Made by a program: the position numbers and the translations under genes | Shown here: piece by piece, positions 1 through 8,535 of the stretch | Layout of the letters: the number at the start of each line of letters is the position of its first letter | Numbering within the stretch: position 1 is the first letter of the stretch | Origin: Dysgonomonas sp. PH5-45 | GTDB lineage: Bacteria; Bacteroidota; Bacteroidia; Bacteroidales; Dysgonomonadaceae | DNA: 64,000 nt | Direction: 5' to 3' | Assembly (NCBI RefSeq): GCF_029893235.1 | Contig: NZ_JARXWE010000005.1 | Location: 1-64,000 of the forward strand | The notes under the pieces: model-generated | What the model saw: only the letters and a program-made list of their open reading frames with translations | What the model was told of the DNA's origin: nothing | Databases searched by the model: none

Positions 1-82
1 AAGAGAACTGCTTACCGAATTTCAAGTCAATTCAAAACAAAATGTCAAAGAGCAATTGGATTTATTTAATTCAAATTTTTAA
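1..82 (+). CDS. 3' end of an unidentified protein (partial)
   Basis: An open frame enters at the left edge (codons start at base 2) and stops with TAA at 80-82. It encodes the last 26 residues of a protein, rich in Glu, Gln, Asn and Leu and ending in LFNSNF. The other forward frame I read stops earlier and gives a less protein-like composition. A strong hairpin terminator follows at 137-184, which fits the end of a forward transcript. The fragment is too short to name. Confidence 0.45.
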   Translation, partial: RELLTEFQVNSKQNVKEQLDLFNSNF

Positions 83-136
83 CGCATCAGTACTAATGCA
101 AAAATAACATTTTTCGGCAGATATGCAAGTATAAAT

Positions 137-184
137 ATAAAAACGGATGCATATTTCAAATAGAAATCGTGCATCCGTTTTTAT
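137..184. terminator. Bidirectional intrinsic terminator
   Basis: Perfect 15-bp inverted repeat (137-151 with 170-184) around a GC core (ACGGATGCA) flanked by A and T runs on the two sides. It lies between the forward gene ending at 82 and the reverse FISUMP gene ending at 253, so it can end both transcripts. Confidence 0.85.
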
Positions 185-252
185 ATTCGGAGTTAAATAG
201 TTAATAGCTTTTCTTACTAAATTTACTAACCATTACAATATTTTAATAAGCG

Positions 253-2250
253 TTAATCAATCCACGGATATGCTTTACTTCCGAAGTCTGTATTATCTGG
301 ATCTATAACACAGCGTATTGATCCGCCATAAGAACGATTTAGGGGGTCTTTAGCATCAATTTTCTTAGTAGGATAGCTGATGGTAAAAGCAACACCATAT
401 CCGCCGTTAATAATATTTATATTATTGTTCGAGCAAGTCCAATAAAGGGCAACTGGATTATCGTCTCTAACAGAGGCATCACTATTGTGACGGCGTCCCG
501 ATACCGGTAACATCATATTTCCATTTACCTTAATACCATAATATGTACCATTTTTTGTCCATTTCCAGCCATAGGCTCCGTTTCCGTCATCGGGGATATT
601 GCCGTCTTGAGTACTCGTTCCTCCAAAAATAGACATCATTTGTGCCATGGAAGGTATTTTCCAACCCACAGGACAAGGGTCTGATATAGTTTTTTTCGGA
701 TTAACGGTTTCCATATTACCATCTCCCCACAAGTTATTTATAACGGGATTAAGCCAACCGGTAGAATTAGTAGTTGTTATAAATTTACCGAATCTGTTAC
801 TTAAAGAAGGTAGCACCTGATAATTATTATCCACTTCTCCTTTAGCCGGATTAGAAGACACTCGCGCGCCATAAGTGCCGCTACCGCTGGTTTGGTGTCC
901 GTCAGCCCTACGCCCCCATTGGAACTTACCACCAATTAGACCTGCACTTGGCGTAAAAGGGTCAGCAGTATATGTTGCTCCAAGGTTATGGCACATAAAT
1001 GTAATCCAGTCACCATCAGAAGTATAAGCACCGCAAGGGCTCCATCCGGCAGTTTTGCTGACATTGCACGCCGCGGTAGCCGAATACACTCTACATGTAT
1101 ATTGAGTGAAATCTGCCGCCGTCATGTTCGATATAGTTACTGTCGGGGTGTTGCCTCCTATAATTACGCCGTTTTTCCTCCATTCGTAATTAAGTTCCAT
1201 ATTACCGATTGTGTTTACTATGGCAGCAAGGGTTACGGTAGAACCTATTGAAAGATTAGCCGCCGCAGGGCTTGACGAAATTGCTACTGTCATGTTTTCG
1301 TCGCAATCTTCAACAAAGGTTCCGGTTGAATGAACCATAATATAGCAAGTTGCATCCCCTATTGTTATGGGTATGGATATTATTCCAGTAATAGTTGCTT
1401 TTCCTTTCAATTGAATCTGAATTGTTCCTGAGGTTGCACTGGTACTTGCTGTATGATTTGTTTTAACTTCAATCCATAAACCATTAGCTGCTCCAAGTAC
1501 ATCTCCTGCCGAAAACGAGAATTCACCTCCAAGCTTTGTGTAATTAAGGTTTTTAGTTTCAAAAACAGTTATAGCTACACCATTTTCGACATTGCTAAAA
1601 TCAATAGACCCACAACCAGCATCTGTTACACTTGCAGCCGCTTGCCAGAAAGTATAATCACCACCTTGGTCGCAGTCGTCTCCTAATCTTACCGTAACAC
1701 TACGTCTCTCAAAATTGGGGTTAACTGCAAATTTAACTGTAAATTTTCCGTTAACTTTATTTACCGGGTCTAATGTAGCGTAAGTAGCCCCATCAATTAT
1801 GTCAATGTCAAATTCTTCAGTTGTACATCCCGATTCTATAGATATTTCAGGAGTGCTTCCTCCCCCTGCGCTCACATCGGGTACAGGATAGGGAGTAACG
1901 GTTAGTCCTATATCGGCACACATAGAAATCCATTTACTGCCATTCCAAGTTTCCAAACAATTTGTTTGTGTGTTAAAGATAGTAAGCCCTTTAGTAAGGA
2001 AATTTTTAGCTGCGGTGTTATAGGTCTGAAACTCTGTTGTTGCCACAAGTGCATCTCTTTCGGCAGTTGTAAGTTGAGGCATCCGCAAACCTTTAGCCTG
2101 ACTGGAGATAAGTTCCAAAACAGAAAAATCTTTCGGTGCTGCTCCGCTACCTATTGTTACTTGCGCACTAAGCCGGGGAGCAGTGGCAAAGCATACGATT
2201 AATAAAATTATGGACGATAGCCACAGTTTTGATTGTTGTTTGTTCTTCAT
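253..2250 (-). CDS. Secreted FISUMP-domain surface protein with Ig-like region
   Basis: A 665-residue exported protein. Residues 1-30 form a signal peptide (basic start, hydrophobic core, cleavage after LSAQ). An N-terminal segment beginning VTIGSGAAP and containing LTTAERDAL is common in Bacteroidota surface proteins. The middle (about 120-400) is beta-rich, with an Ig-like stretch near 320-400 (NYEWRKNGVIIGG, YTCRVYSATAAC). The C-terminal part (about 415-650) is a FISUMP domain (Fibrobacter succinogenes major paralogous domain), with landmarks FMCHNLGATY, KFQWGR, CPVGWKIPS, LYWTCS and SIRCV. I see no type IX sorting domain at the end. Function is unknown; the architecture suggests surface binding. 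It stands alone, with a long intergenic stretch upstream. Confidence 0.85.
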   Translation of the reverse strand: MKNKQQSKLWLSSIILLIVCFATAPRLSAQVTIGSGAAPKDFSVLELISSQAKGLRMPQLTTAERDALVATTEFQTYNTAAKNFLTKGLTIFNTQTNCLETWNGSKWISMCADIGLTVTPYPVPDVSAGGGSTPEISIESGCTTEEFDIDIIDGATYATLDPVNKVNGKFTVKFAVNPNFERRSVTVRLGDDCDQGGDYTFWQAAASVTDAGCGSIDFSNVENGVAITVFETKNLNYTKLGGEFSFSAGDVLGAANGLWIEVKTNHTASTSATSGTIQIQLKGKATITGIISIPITIGDATCYIMVHSTGTFVEDCDENMTVAISSSPAAANLSIGSTVTLAAIVNTIGNMELNYEWRKNGVIIGGNTPTVTISNMTAADFTQYTCRVYSATAACNVSKTAGWSPCGAYTSDGDWITFMCHNLGATYTADPFTPSAGLIGGKFQWGRRADGHQTSGSGTYGARVSSNPAKGEVDNNYQVLPSLSNRFGKFITTTNSTGWLNPVINNLWGDGNMETVNPKKTISDPCPVGWKIPSMAQMMSIFGGTSTQDGNIPDDGNGAYGWKWTKNGTYYGIKVNGNMMLPVSGRRHNSDASVRDDNPVALYWTCSNNNINIINGGYGVAFTISYPTKKIDAKDPLNRSYGGSIRCVIDPDNTDFGSKAYPWID

Positions 2251-2347
2251 GATTTGTAAAGTGTTACCAATCCCCGTCTATCGAAACAGACAGGAACTCT
2301 CATTATTAAAATTATTTGATTGTATTGTTTTTAATGAATATTTGGCG

Positions 2348-2475
2348 CAAAAAACGGAAGGGGAGTTCCTATTCAATTTGTACATATTGCCTGCTATTTT
2401 CACAAACGGCATAACAATTAAATCGAATTGAATGAAAGGCAAATAAAAAACAAGAACTCCCCAAACCCTTTTTTG
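2348..2475. repeat. Nested imperfect inverted repeat
   Basis: The outer arms are 2348-2368 and 2454-2475. They are inverted copies matching at both ends (CAAAAAA and GGGGAGTTC) with a differing centre. A second inverted pair lies inside (ATTCAATT at 2371-2378, AATTGAAT at 2426-2433). A third related copy of the GAACTC core at 2292-2299 pairs with 2363-2370 and is followed, as the 2454 copy is, by a GTAT-GTTTTTA-like stretch. This could be a structured RNA, a regulatory region or a remnant of a small repeat element. Confidence 0.55.
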
Positions 2476-2562
2476 TATAGTTTTTAGGTTTATGTTTGCG
2501 TGAAGAAAAAGGGATACTGGCTCTTTACCATTGGCGGGTACAGGGCATACAAACAGCGAATA

Positions 2563-2578
2563 TTTTTTCGCGAAAAAA
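2563..2578. repeat. Perfect 16-bp palindrome
   Basis: Six T, CGCG, six A: a symmetric site in the middle of the gap upstream of the FISUMP gene. It could be a protein-binding site; no function can be assigned. Confidence 0.4.
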
Positions 2579-2621
2579 AATACCCGAATCTTTTGTCTGA
2601 TAAAATTATTTGATAATTTGA

Positions 2622-2651
2622 CGCTATGCGTAAGCACACGCACGCATGGCG
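2622..2651. repeat. GC-rich hairpin in AT-rich gap
   Basis: Arms CGCTATGCGT (2622-2631) and ACGCATGGCG (2642-2651) pair over 10 bp, with one pair that is a wobble in RNA, around a 10-base loop. No T run follows, so it is not a typical terminator. Confidence 0.4.
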
Positions 2652-3026
2652 ATAATAGGCTGTAAATACATACTTTTATTAAAAAAATAAAAGTAGTAAT
2701 ACTCTGTATTTAAGTCTTTTATTGGAAAGTGTTATAAGTGAGGCTCTCTCTCTAACAAAACAGCCGAATTAATCAACCCTACGGAGTTAATTAATTCAAA
2801 AAAAGAGTTATATACCAGAGATCGACTCATCAGTTTTGCCTGTTTTAAATATTGACGAAGCAAAGTAAGATATTTTTTCTTTATGATACAAAAATATTTA
2901 AGTTTATTATTTTTAAACTACAAAAAAATACTGATTCGTAATTTTTAACAAAAACAAATTACACTATCCATAATCTCAATTGATGTTGTATTTGTGTGCC
3001 AATTTCAGTCCTATTTTCAGATTATT

Positions 3027-4307
3027 TTATTTATTTTTATTTTTCAGTTTTCCTATTTTCTCTTCCAAACGGTCAATTTCGGCTGCCTGATTGTGTATTG
3101 TTTCGAGCAGTGAGTTTAGTTCTTCGTTTTCAATATCGCTCGGGAATTCGGCTTTCACTCTTTCCTTGAAGTCGCTCAACACATTCATGTAATTGTTGAA
3201 TGCTTCGTAAGGCGAATTATATGGGCTGAAAGGCAAACTCTTTTTTGTTCCCATATAGTAGAAATGGTCGCTTGCCTGCAAATAAATCCAGTCTTGTATT
3301 ATCCGTCGCGACTGGCTTAGTTGCACACGTTCGGCCAATTCATAGAGTTTTTTTGAGGCCTCTTGTTGCAAAATATTCCCGAGCCACGCCGAGGTATCGC
3401 GCTCCTCATCTGCCCACGATATAGGGTGAGTTGAAGATATGCTGTCAACAGGTTTATAGTTTTCAAATATCTGAGAGGGTGTTGAAAACGAAATATTATT
3501 TTTTTCGGCAAATTGCGGAAGCACCTTCATAAATTCAAAAATGCCCGACTGTACAACCTGATTCCGCCCAAAGGTTTCGTAGTTCATAAACAAGTTAAAA
3601 ACATTTTCCTCCTTTGGTGTTGCCGCTATACCGTTTATCAGCTTATCGGCCGTGAGTGGGTATCCCGGCCATTTGTAGTCCGAAAAATGATATGCTATAT
3701 CGTTACTTAAGCGGGAGTTACGCAAAAGAAGTTTTAAGTTGGGTTGTGCAGCCGATTCGTACAAGTAATTAGGACTTTTCCACCCCAAGGTACGCTTAGC
3801 CCCTTCGGTGAGCATGCCTTTATATCCCATTTGGTAAACAAGCTCCGCAATATCATCCGAATACAGCAACTCTGTGTTCCTAAAAACCTTTGGCTCCTGA
3901 TCGAACAATTCCCTTATTTTTTTCCGGTGACTGTTTACTTGCCTTCTGAAACTTTCGGCATCGAAAAGCGATACCAAAGAATGGGCATAGGTTTCGGACA
4001 AAAATTCAATGCAGCCCGTTTTGGCAAGTTCCTTCAACCCATCTATTACTTCGGGGGCATAAATCTCCATTTGTTCGAGGGCTATACCCGAAACAGATAT
4101 CGAAGCCTTGAAGCGGCCTTCCGAATTTTTTATCATATCCAGCAGCATACGGTTTGCCGGAACATAAGACGTTTCGGCCACCTGTTGCATGATGTCCTCG
4201 TTCGAGAAATCGTCGTAATAATAGTGATCGCCACCGATATTAAAAAAGCGGTATCTTTTTAGCCTGAACGGTTGGTGTATCTGAAAATAAAAGCAAATCG
4301 TTTTCAT
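3027..4307 (-). CDS. GH57 alpha-amylase-like glycoside hydrolase
   Basis: A 426-residue protein of glycoside hydrolase family 57, which acts on alpha-1,4-glucans by a retaining mechanism. The start at 4307 is chosen because the family's first conserved block, HQPF (FYFQIHQPFRLKRY), comes a few residues later; the longer frame adds an implausible leader that runs into the upstream gene. Further landmarks are LTEGAKRTLGW near residue 180, where the nucleophile Glu is expected, and MNYETFGRNQ near 240. The last 35 residues form a coiled coil. It is the third gene of an operon, 38 bases after the glycosyltransferase. No signal peptide is seen, so it probably acts in the cytoplasm on glycogen or maltodextrin. 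This debranching enzyme/GT/GH57 trio is common in Bacteroidales. Confidence 0.9.
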   Translation of the reverse strand: MKTICFYFQIHQPFRLKRYRFFNIGGDHYYYDDFSNEDIMQQVAETSYVPANRMLLDMIKNSEGRFKASISVSGIALEQMEIYAPEVIDGLKELAKTGCIEFLSETYAHSLVSLFDAESFRRQVNSHRKKIRELFDQEPKVFRNTELLYSDDIAELVYQMGYKGMLTEGAKRTLGWKSPNYLYESAAQPNLKLLLRNSRLSNDIAYHFSDYKWPGYPLTADKLINGIAATPKEENVFNLFMNYETFGRNQVVQSGIFEFMKVLPQFAEKNNISFSTPSQIFENYKPVDSISSTHPISWADEERDTSAWLGNILQQEASKKLYELAERVQLSQSRRIIQDWIYLQASDHFYYMGTKKSLPFSPYNSPYEAFNNYMNVLSDFKERVKAEFPSDIENEELNSLLETIHNQAAEIDRLEEKIGKLKNKNK

Positions 4308-4345
4308 AATTTCCTGCTTATTTTGTTTTCTTGAACTATAAAAAT

Positions 4346-5605
4346 TTAATGGCACAGACTGTTGTAAATATCCCGCACTTTCTGTCCGGCGTCTTCCCAT
4401 CTGATGTTATCAACTTCGCGCTTCCCTTCGGTTTGCAGAAAGCGAGCCATTGCCGGATAGCGGCAAATGGAGTATATGGCATCGGCCATCGCCTCGGTAT
4501 CCCAATAATCCAGTTTAATGGCCTTACTCAATATTTCGGCACAGCCCGATTGCTTGGATATGATAGTAGGTATGCCACACTGCATGGCTTCGAGAGGCGA
4601 TATTCCGAACGGCTCCGATACCGAAGGCATTACGTAAACATCGCTCCGCTTCAGCATTTCGTACACCTGCTTTCCTCGCAGGAAACCGGGGAAATGAAAC
4701 CTGTCGGATATACCTTTGGTGGCAGCAAGGTAAATCATCTGCTCCATCATATCGCCACTGCCGGCCATCACAAAGCGCACGTTGTCTGTTTTGCGCAGCA
4801 CTTTGGCCGCTGTTTCAACAAAGTATTCCGGTCCTTTTTGCATAGTAATACGCCCAAGGAAGGTAACAATCTTATCCTTAACCCCTTTTTCGGGTTTTAT
4901 AGCTTCTATCTCGGGACTAAGCGGTTCTACCGCATTATGAACCGTACTTACCTTGCGGGGATCTTGGTGATATTTGTCGATAACGGTACGACGGGTAAGA
5001 TCGCTCACGCAAATTATATGGTCGGCATGGTCCATTCCATCCTTTTCTATATTATACACTTGCGGGTTCACTTTTCCGCGGCTGCGGTCGTAGTCCGTAG
5101 CATGCACATGGAGCACCAGTGGCTTGCCCGAAACGTTTTTGGCATGAATACCCGCCGGATAAGTGAGCCAGTCGTGCGAGTGTATTACGTCATAACCATA
5201 CGTCCGGGCTATAACGCCGGCAACTATCGAATAGTTATTGATTTCTTCCAACAAATTATCGGGGTACTTGCCCGAAAACTCTATACACCCAAAGTTGTTT
5301 GTACGTATATAATTGAAATCGGCATATATATGATCCCTCAAATTAAAATACTCTTGAGGGTCCATAAAGGACGAAAATTTTTCTTTCGCTTGATTGTAGT
5401 TTACATCGCGCCAAACAACAGGAACGTTGCATGCCCCAACGATTTTCAGAAAACTCTGATCTTCGTCGCCCCAAGGTTTAGGAATAACGAACGTTATGTC
5501 CATATCGGCCTGCGTCGACATGCCCCGCGTAAGCCCATAACTGGCTGTACCCAAGCCTCCCAGAATATGCGGAGGGAATTCCCATCCAAACATTAAAGCT
5601 TTCAT
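4346..5605 (-). CDS. Glycogen synthase-like GT4 glycosyltransferase
   Basis: A 419-residue glycosyltransferase of GT-B fold, expected to extend an alpha-glucan from a nucleotide sugar. It begins MKALMFGWEFPPH, followed by a glycine-rich acceptor/donor loop (ILGGLGTASYGL). The C-terminal nucleotide-binding half carries GRITMQKGPEYF near 275 and the EPFGISPLEAM motif near 350. The start at 5605 matches the typical N-terminus and leaves 19 bases after the debranching gene; the longer frame would overlap that gene by 134 bases. Its place between a debranching enzyme and GH57 suggests glycogen synthesis. The exact product, glycogen or another glucan, cannot be read from sequence alone. Confidence 0.85.
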   Translation of the reverse strand: MKALMFGWEFPPHILGGLGTASYGLTRGMSTQADMDITFVIPKPWGDEDQSFLKIVGACNVPVVWRDVNYNQAKEKFSSFMDPQEYFNLRDHIYADFNYIRTNNFGCIEFSGKYPDNLLEEINNYSIVAGVIARTYGYDVIHSHDWLTYPAGIHAKNVSGKPLVLHVHATDYDRSRGKVNPQVYNIEKDGMDHADHIICVSDLTRRTVIDKYHQDPRKVSTVHNAVEPLSPEIEAIKPEKGVKDKIVTFLGRITMQKGPEYFVETAAKVLRKTDNVRFVMAGSGDMMEQMIYLAATKGISDRFHFPGFLRGKQVYEMLKRSDVYVMPSVSEPFGISPLEAMQCGIPTIISKQSGCAEILSKAIKLDYWDTEAMADAIYSICRYPAMARFLQTEGKREVDNIRWEDAGQKVRDIYNSLCH

Positions 5606-5624
5606 AACTGTATCTCTATTGGCA

Positions 5625-7601
5625 TTAAACTTCTGTTTCGTATTCTCTTGCCCATTCTTCCTCCAAATCGGCATATAAACGCATAAGCCGCAGTACACTT
5701 GCCACACTTGTCGCATCCGATATAGCCCCCCTGCCCGTATACGGTGGGTTTCCGTCATACAGTTGCGACAAAGAGCCGATACAATCGTTCGTCATTTCTT
5801 CTTCCAGTCCTATAATCAACCGTTCTATAAAGGAGATGGAACTACGCTGATGCACCTTTATGTAAGCCTCAACAAACGGGGCTAAAAAGGCAGGCCACAC
5901 CACACCGTTCGAAAACGCGTAGTTGCGGCTGTCGATATCGCCGGTATAATAAGGCTGATAACCTTCGCTTTTGGGGCTCAATGTTCTGATTCCTTTGGGT
6001 GTAAGCAATTCCTTGGTAACCATATCAAGGATAAATTTGCTTTGACGGCGGGTCAGCAAAGGATGCTCCAAAACCAATGCAAAAAGCATATTGGGGCGTA
6101 CACTCCAATTGGGATATTCGCCGTCTACATAATCGAACAAATATCCGGCAGTATTTAGGAATGTATCTAAAAACGAAACCCTCACCGTTTCGGCTAATGC
6201 TGTCAGATTTCTTGTCTGAGCCGAATTTCCGTTTGCGCTGGCCATATCAAGGTTAAACATTATGAGGTCGTACCATATGGCGTTAAATTCAACCAAGCAA
6301 CCCGTACGGGGCGTTACCGGATGGTCTTTTATCATGGCATTCATCACACTTATAGGCTTATCCCTTCCGTCACAATAGAGCAATCCGTTTTCAAGAACCT
6401 TTAGTTCGGGATGGCGGTTTTTGCGGATAAATTCAAAAATGCGCACAACCAGATCGGCATACTTCTGCTTAAAAACATCAGGCGATATCTTTGCATAACG
6501 CATCAGCGACCAAACCACCCATAAAAGGGCATCGGGCTCTGTATCCAGACTTTTCAGGTGATGATTGGTTACAGTTTTTCTGCTTAGAAATTGTTTGATT
6601 GACGGTATGGCTGTGTCCATTATCCGTTCAAATGCTTCGGGCTTACCAATCCCGAAAGTTAATGCAGGCAAAGTAAGAAACTGTATCCGTGCGCTAACAC
6701 CCATCCACGGATATCCGGATTTTATATAAAGCTGGTCTGCATTAGGGCTAAAGTAAAACTGATGAGCCGAATTAGTCAAACAGTTCAGAAACGAAGATCG
6801 GGATGTACGTCTGTCGGTTTCTGTTTTAAAACTCTCAAGCAATTTCTTTGTCTCCACCAAGCTATCACTGCCCGAAAAGACGATGGTTTCATCTTTTTTT
6901 ATTGGCATTTCAAAGTATCCGGGGCTATAAAGATCTTCTTTATAGGGAAACCCGTCTTCCTGATCCTTCTGATACTCCACACCCTTATACCATGTAGGGG
7001 CAAAAACAAAATTATTGCTCTTGCTGAATTGCATGTAAATGTTAGGATAGCCGTTATACATGCTCAGGCTGATGCCGTTTTCTACCACATCGTAGGCTTG
7101 CGAAGCCCATTGGTTTTCGTACGTCAGGTCGTTAATACTCCTAAAAGCGAGCAACGGGCGAAACCGGATGGTGGTGGGCGAATGGGCATCAAGAAGCCTG
7201 TAGCGGATCATGATGCTGTTTTCTTTGAGTGCAAAAACCTTTTCTTTCGACAGTATTACGCCTCCAATCCGATACACGGTTTTAGGACACGAATCGCAAT
7301 CGAATTCGCGAATATATTTATGCCCCATAGGGCTATAATTTTCGCCATCGTATTTGTGTAATCCTAAATTAAACTCAACCCCACGTTGGATAATTGTTTC
7401 GTCGAACGACGAAAGCAAAACATGGTTCGAATCGTCAATTTCAGGTATAGGCATAACCAGCAGTCCATGCTGTTTCCGTGTGTTACATTCAACCAAGGTA
7501 GTGCAGTGATAGGCGCCTTTGCGGTTTGCCCTCAGAATTTCCCTGTCGAGAGAATATTCCAAGTTAACCATTCGTGTTTTATCAAACTTCAAATAACTCA
7601 T
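5625..7601 (-). CDS. Glycogen debranching enzyme (amylo-alpha-1,6-glucosidase)
   Basis: A 658-residue protein with the two-part architecture of bacterial and archaeal debranching enzymes. The N-terminal beta-sandwich domain (about 15-230) contains RANRKGAYHCTTL and KQHGLLVMP. The C-terminal (alpha/alpha)6 barrel (about 290-640) contains LPALTFG, LDTEPDALLWVVW, CLVEFNAIWYDLI and FSNGVVWPAFLAPF. It hydrolyses alpha-1,6 branch points of glycogen in the cytoplasm. It is the first gene of the three-gene glycogen operon. Length and motifs fit the family. Confidence 0.92.
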   Translation of the reverse strand: MSYLKFDKTRMVNLEYSLDREILRANRKGAYHCTTLVECNTRKQHGLLVMPIPEIDDSNHVLLSSFDETIIQRGVEFNLGLHKYDGENYSPMGHKYIREFDCDSCPKTVYRIGGVILSKEKVFALKENSIMIRYRLLDAHSPTTIRFRPLLAFRSINDLTYENQWASQAYDVVENGISLSMYNGYPNIYMQFSKSNNFVFAPTWYKGVEYQKDQEDGFPYKEDLYSPGYFEMPIKKDETIVFSGSDSLVETKKLLESFKTETDRRTSRSSFLNCLTNSAHQFYFSPNADQLYIKSGYPWMGVSARIQFLTLPALTFGIGKPEAFERIMDTAIPSIKQFLSRKTVTNHHLKSLDTEPDALLWVVWSLMRYAKISPDVFKQKYADLVVRIFEFIRKNRHPELKVLENGLLYCDGRDKPISVMNAMIKDHPVTPRTGCLVEFNAIWYDLIMFNLDMASANGNSAQTRNLTALAETVRVSFLDTFLNTAGYLFDYVDGEYPNWSVRPNMLFALVLEHPLLTRRQSKFILDMVTKELLTPKGIRTLSPKSEGYQPYYTGDIDSRNYAFSNGVVWPAFLAPFVEAYIKVHQRSSISFIERLIIGLEEEMTNDCIGSLSQLYDGNPPYTGRGAISDATSVASVLRLMRLYADLEEEWAREYETEV

Positions 7602-7699
7602 ACCCCTTCAATTTATTACTTTTTAACGCGAAACCTTCTACCTTATCTTCCAGTTTGTTTTTTTGCATTCATCCCAAAAGATAAAAAAAGCCTTCGTGA

Positions 7700-7730
7700 T
7701 AAAGATAAGTAAAAATTTAACAACTCCGAA
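7700..7730 (-). promoter_or_regulatory. Candidate promoter of the glycogen operon
   Basis: Read on the reverse strand: TTCG (7730-7727), 19 bases, then TATCTTTA (7707-7700), one base off the Bacteroidota -7 consensus TAnnTTTG. It lies about 100 bases before the debranching enzyme start. Confidence 0.35.
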
Positions 7731-7790
7731 AAACTTTTACGAAAAATGAATGCTCTAATCAGCAAAAATCACCTTATTTACATCAACATG

Positions 7791-7821
7791 TTGTAAATCT
7801 GTCATTTTATTTCTATTTTCG
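7791..7821 (+). promoter_or_regulatory. Candidate promoter of the lipoprotein gene
   Basis: TTG at 7791-7793, 20 bases, then TATTTTCG at 7814-7821, one base off TAnnTTTG. It lies about 48 bases before the ATG at 7869. Confidence 0.4.
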
Positions 7822-7868
7822 CACCTTAAGGAAATCATTTCAAACTCTTAATTTAGTAAAATATCATT

Positions 7869-8327
7869 ATGAAAAAAACAATCAGATTTGCATCTATTGC
7901 AGTCGTTGCCGCATTCCTGTTTTCGTGTGGTAACAAAGAAGCAGCACCAAACACCGAAGAAACTAAAGACACTACCGAAGTAGCCGCCGCGGAAGAACCT
8001 CAACCCGAGCCGGAAGTAGTTGTTGAAGAAATGACTCTAACCTTTGTAGCCGCCAAAGACCCTTGCTTTGGCAATGACGCGGAATACCTCATCATTAAGG
8101 GAGGAAAAGCTTTTGAAGACGAAAAGAAACCTTACAAAACATCGGCAAAAACGGGAGCGCAAAGCAGCGTTAGCTTTGGCAAATTCGTAAAAAACGAAGA
8201 CGGTTCGTTTAAGCTGGAGGTAATGAGCAATACAAACGACATAGATAGCGGCAAAACTACAATAACCGTAGTTGATGCCAACGGTACAGAAAAAACCGTT
8301 AGCTTCGAAATACCTTATTGCCCTTAA
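7869..8327 (+). CDS. Small acidic lipoprotein, function unknown
   Basis: A 152-residue lipoprotein. The signal peptide ends in a lipobox (FLFSC, Cys20). A Glu/Pro-rich linker (about 25-55) follows, then a beta-rich C-terminal domain of about 100 residues. That domain carries one Cys near its start (KDPCFG) and one at the end (PYCP), which could form a disulfide. I do not recognise the family. It is a single-gene unit with its own promoter candidate and a strong terminator at 8362-8392. It is probably anchored in the outer membrane, because no retention signal is evident after the Cys. Confidence 0.8.
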   Translation: MKKTIRFASIAVVAAFLFSCGNKEAAPNTEETKDTTEVAAAEEPQPEPEVVVEEMTLTFVAAKDPCFGNDAEYLIIKGGKAFEDEKKPYKTSAKTGAQSSVSFGKFVKNEDGSFKLEVMSNTNDIDSGKTTITVVDANGTEKTVSFEIPYCP

Positions 8328-8361
8328 CCATAGGCAAGTTATTGCTGTAAAAAATATCGAA

Positions 8362-8392
8362 GGGGCTGTCCGGTTTGGATAGCCCCTTTTTT
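8362..8392 (+). terminator. Intrinsic terminator after the lipoprotein gene
   Basis: GGGGCTGTCC (8362-8371) pairs with GGATAGCCCC (8377-8386) through ten pairs with one wobble around a five-base loop, followed by a run of T. Confidence 0.9.
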
Positions 8393-8535
8393 GCACCTAT
8401 TAAAAACATTAATTTTACTATAAAATCTTGTTAACGTTGGGTTTTATCCTGTGTTTTGTCTGAAAAAACGAACAATATTCAGTATATTTGCCATTCAAAA
8501 AAACAAACGCTGCATAAATCAAGAGATATAACAGA

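Larger units (their letters stand above)
2251..3026. other. 775-base intergenic stretch without a convincing gene
   Basis: AT-rich, with no frame that looks protein-like. A 121-codon reverse frame at 2278-2643 spans inverted repeats and reads as noise. The stretch holds a nested inverted repeat (2348-2475), a 16-bp perfect palindrome (2563-2578), a 10-bp GC-rich hairpin (2622-2651) and an AT-rich 12-bp hairpin (2764-2799). A possible reverse -7 box (CAAAaaTA on the plus strand, 2889-2896) lacks a well-spaced -33 element. The FISUMP promoter probably lies somewhere here. Confidence 0.6.

Noticed and set aside
2278-2643. 121-codon reverse frame in the intergenic stretch upstream of the FISUMP gene
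   Set aside because: It spans inverted repeats; its repeated LKTIQ segment comes from the repeat itself. Composition is not protein-like and no start context or partner supports it.
4308-5596. Long forward frame (421 codons) across the glycosyltransferase gene
   Set aside because: It is antisense to a gene with clear GT4 motifs; the product is rich in His, Tyr, Arg and Ile in a way typical of shadow frames.
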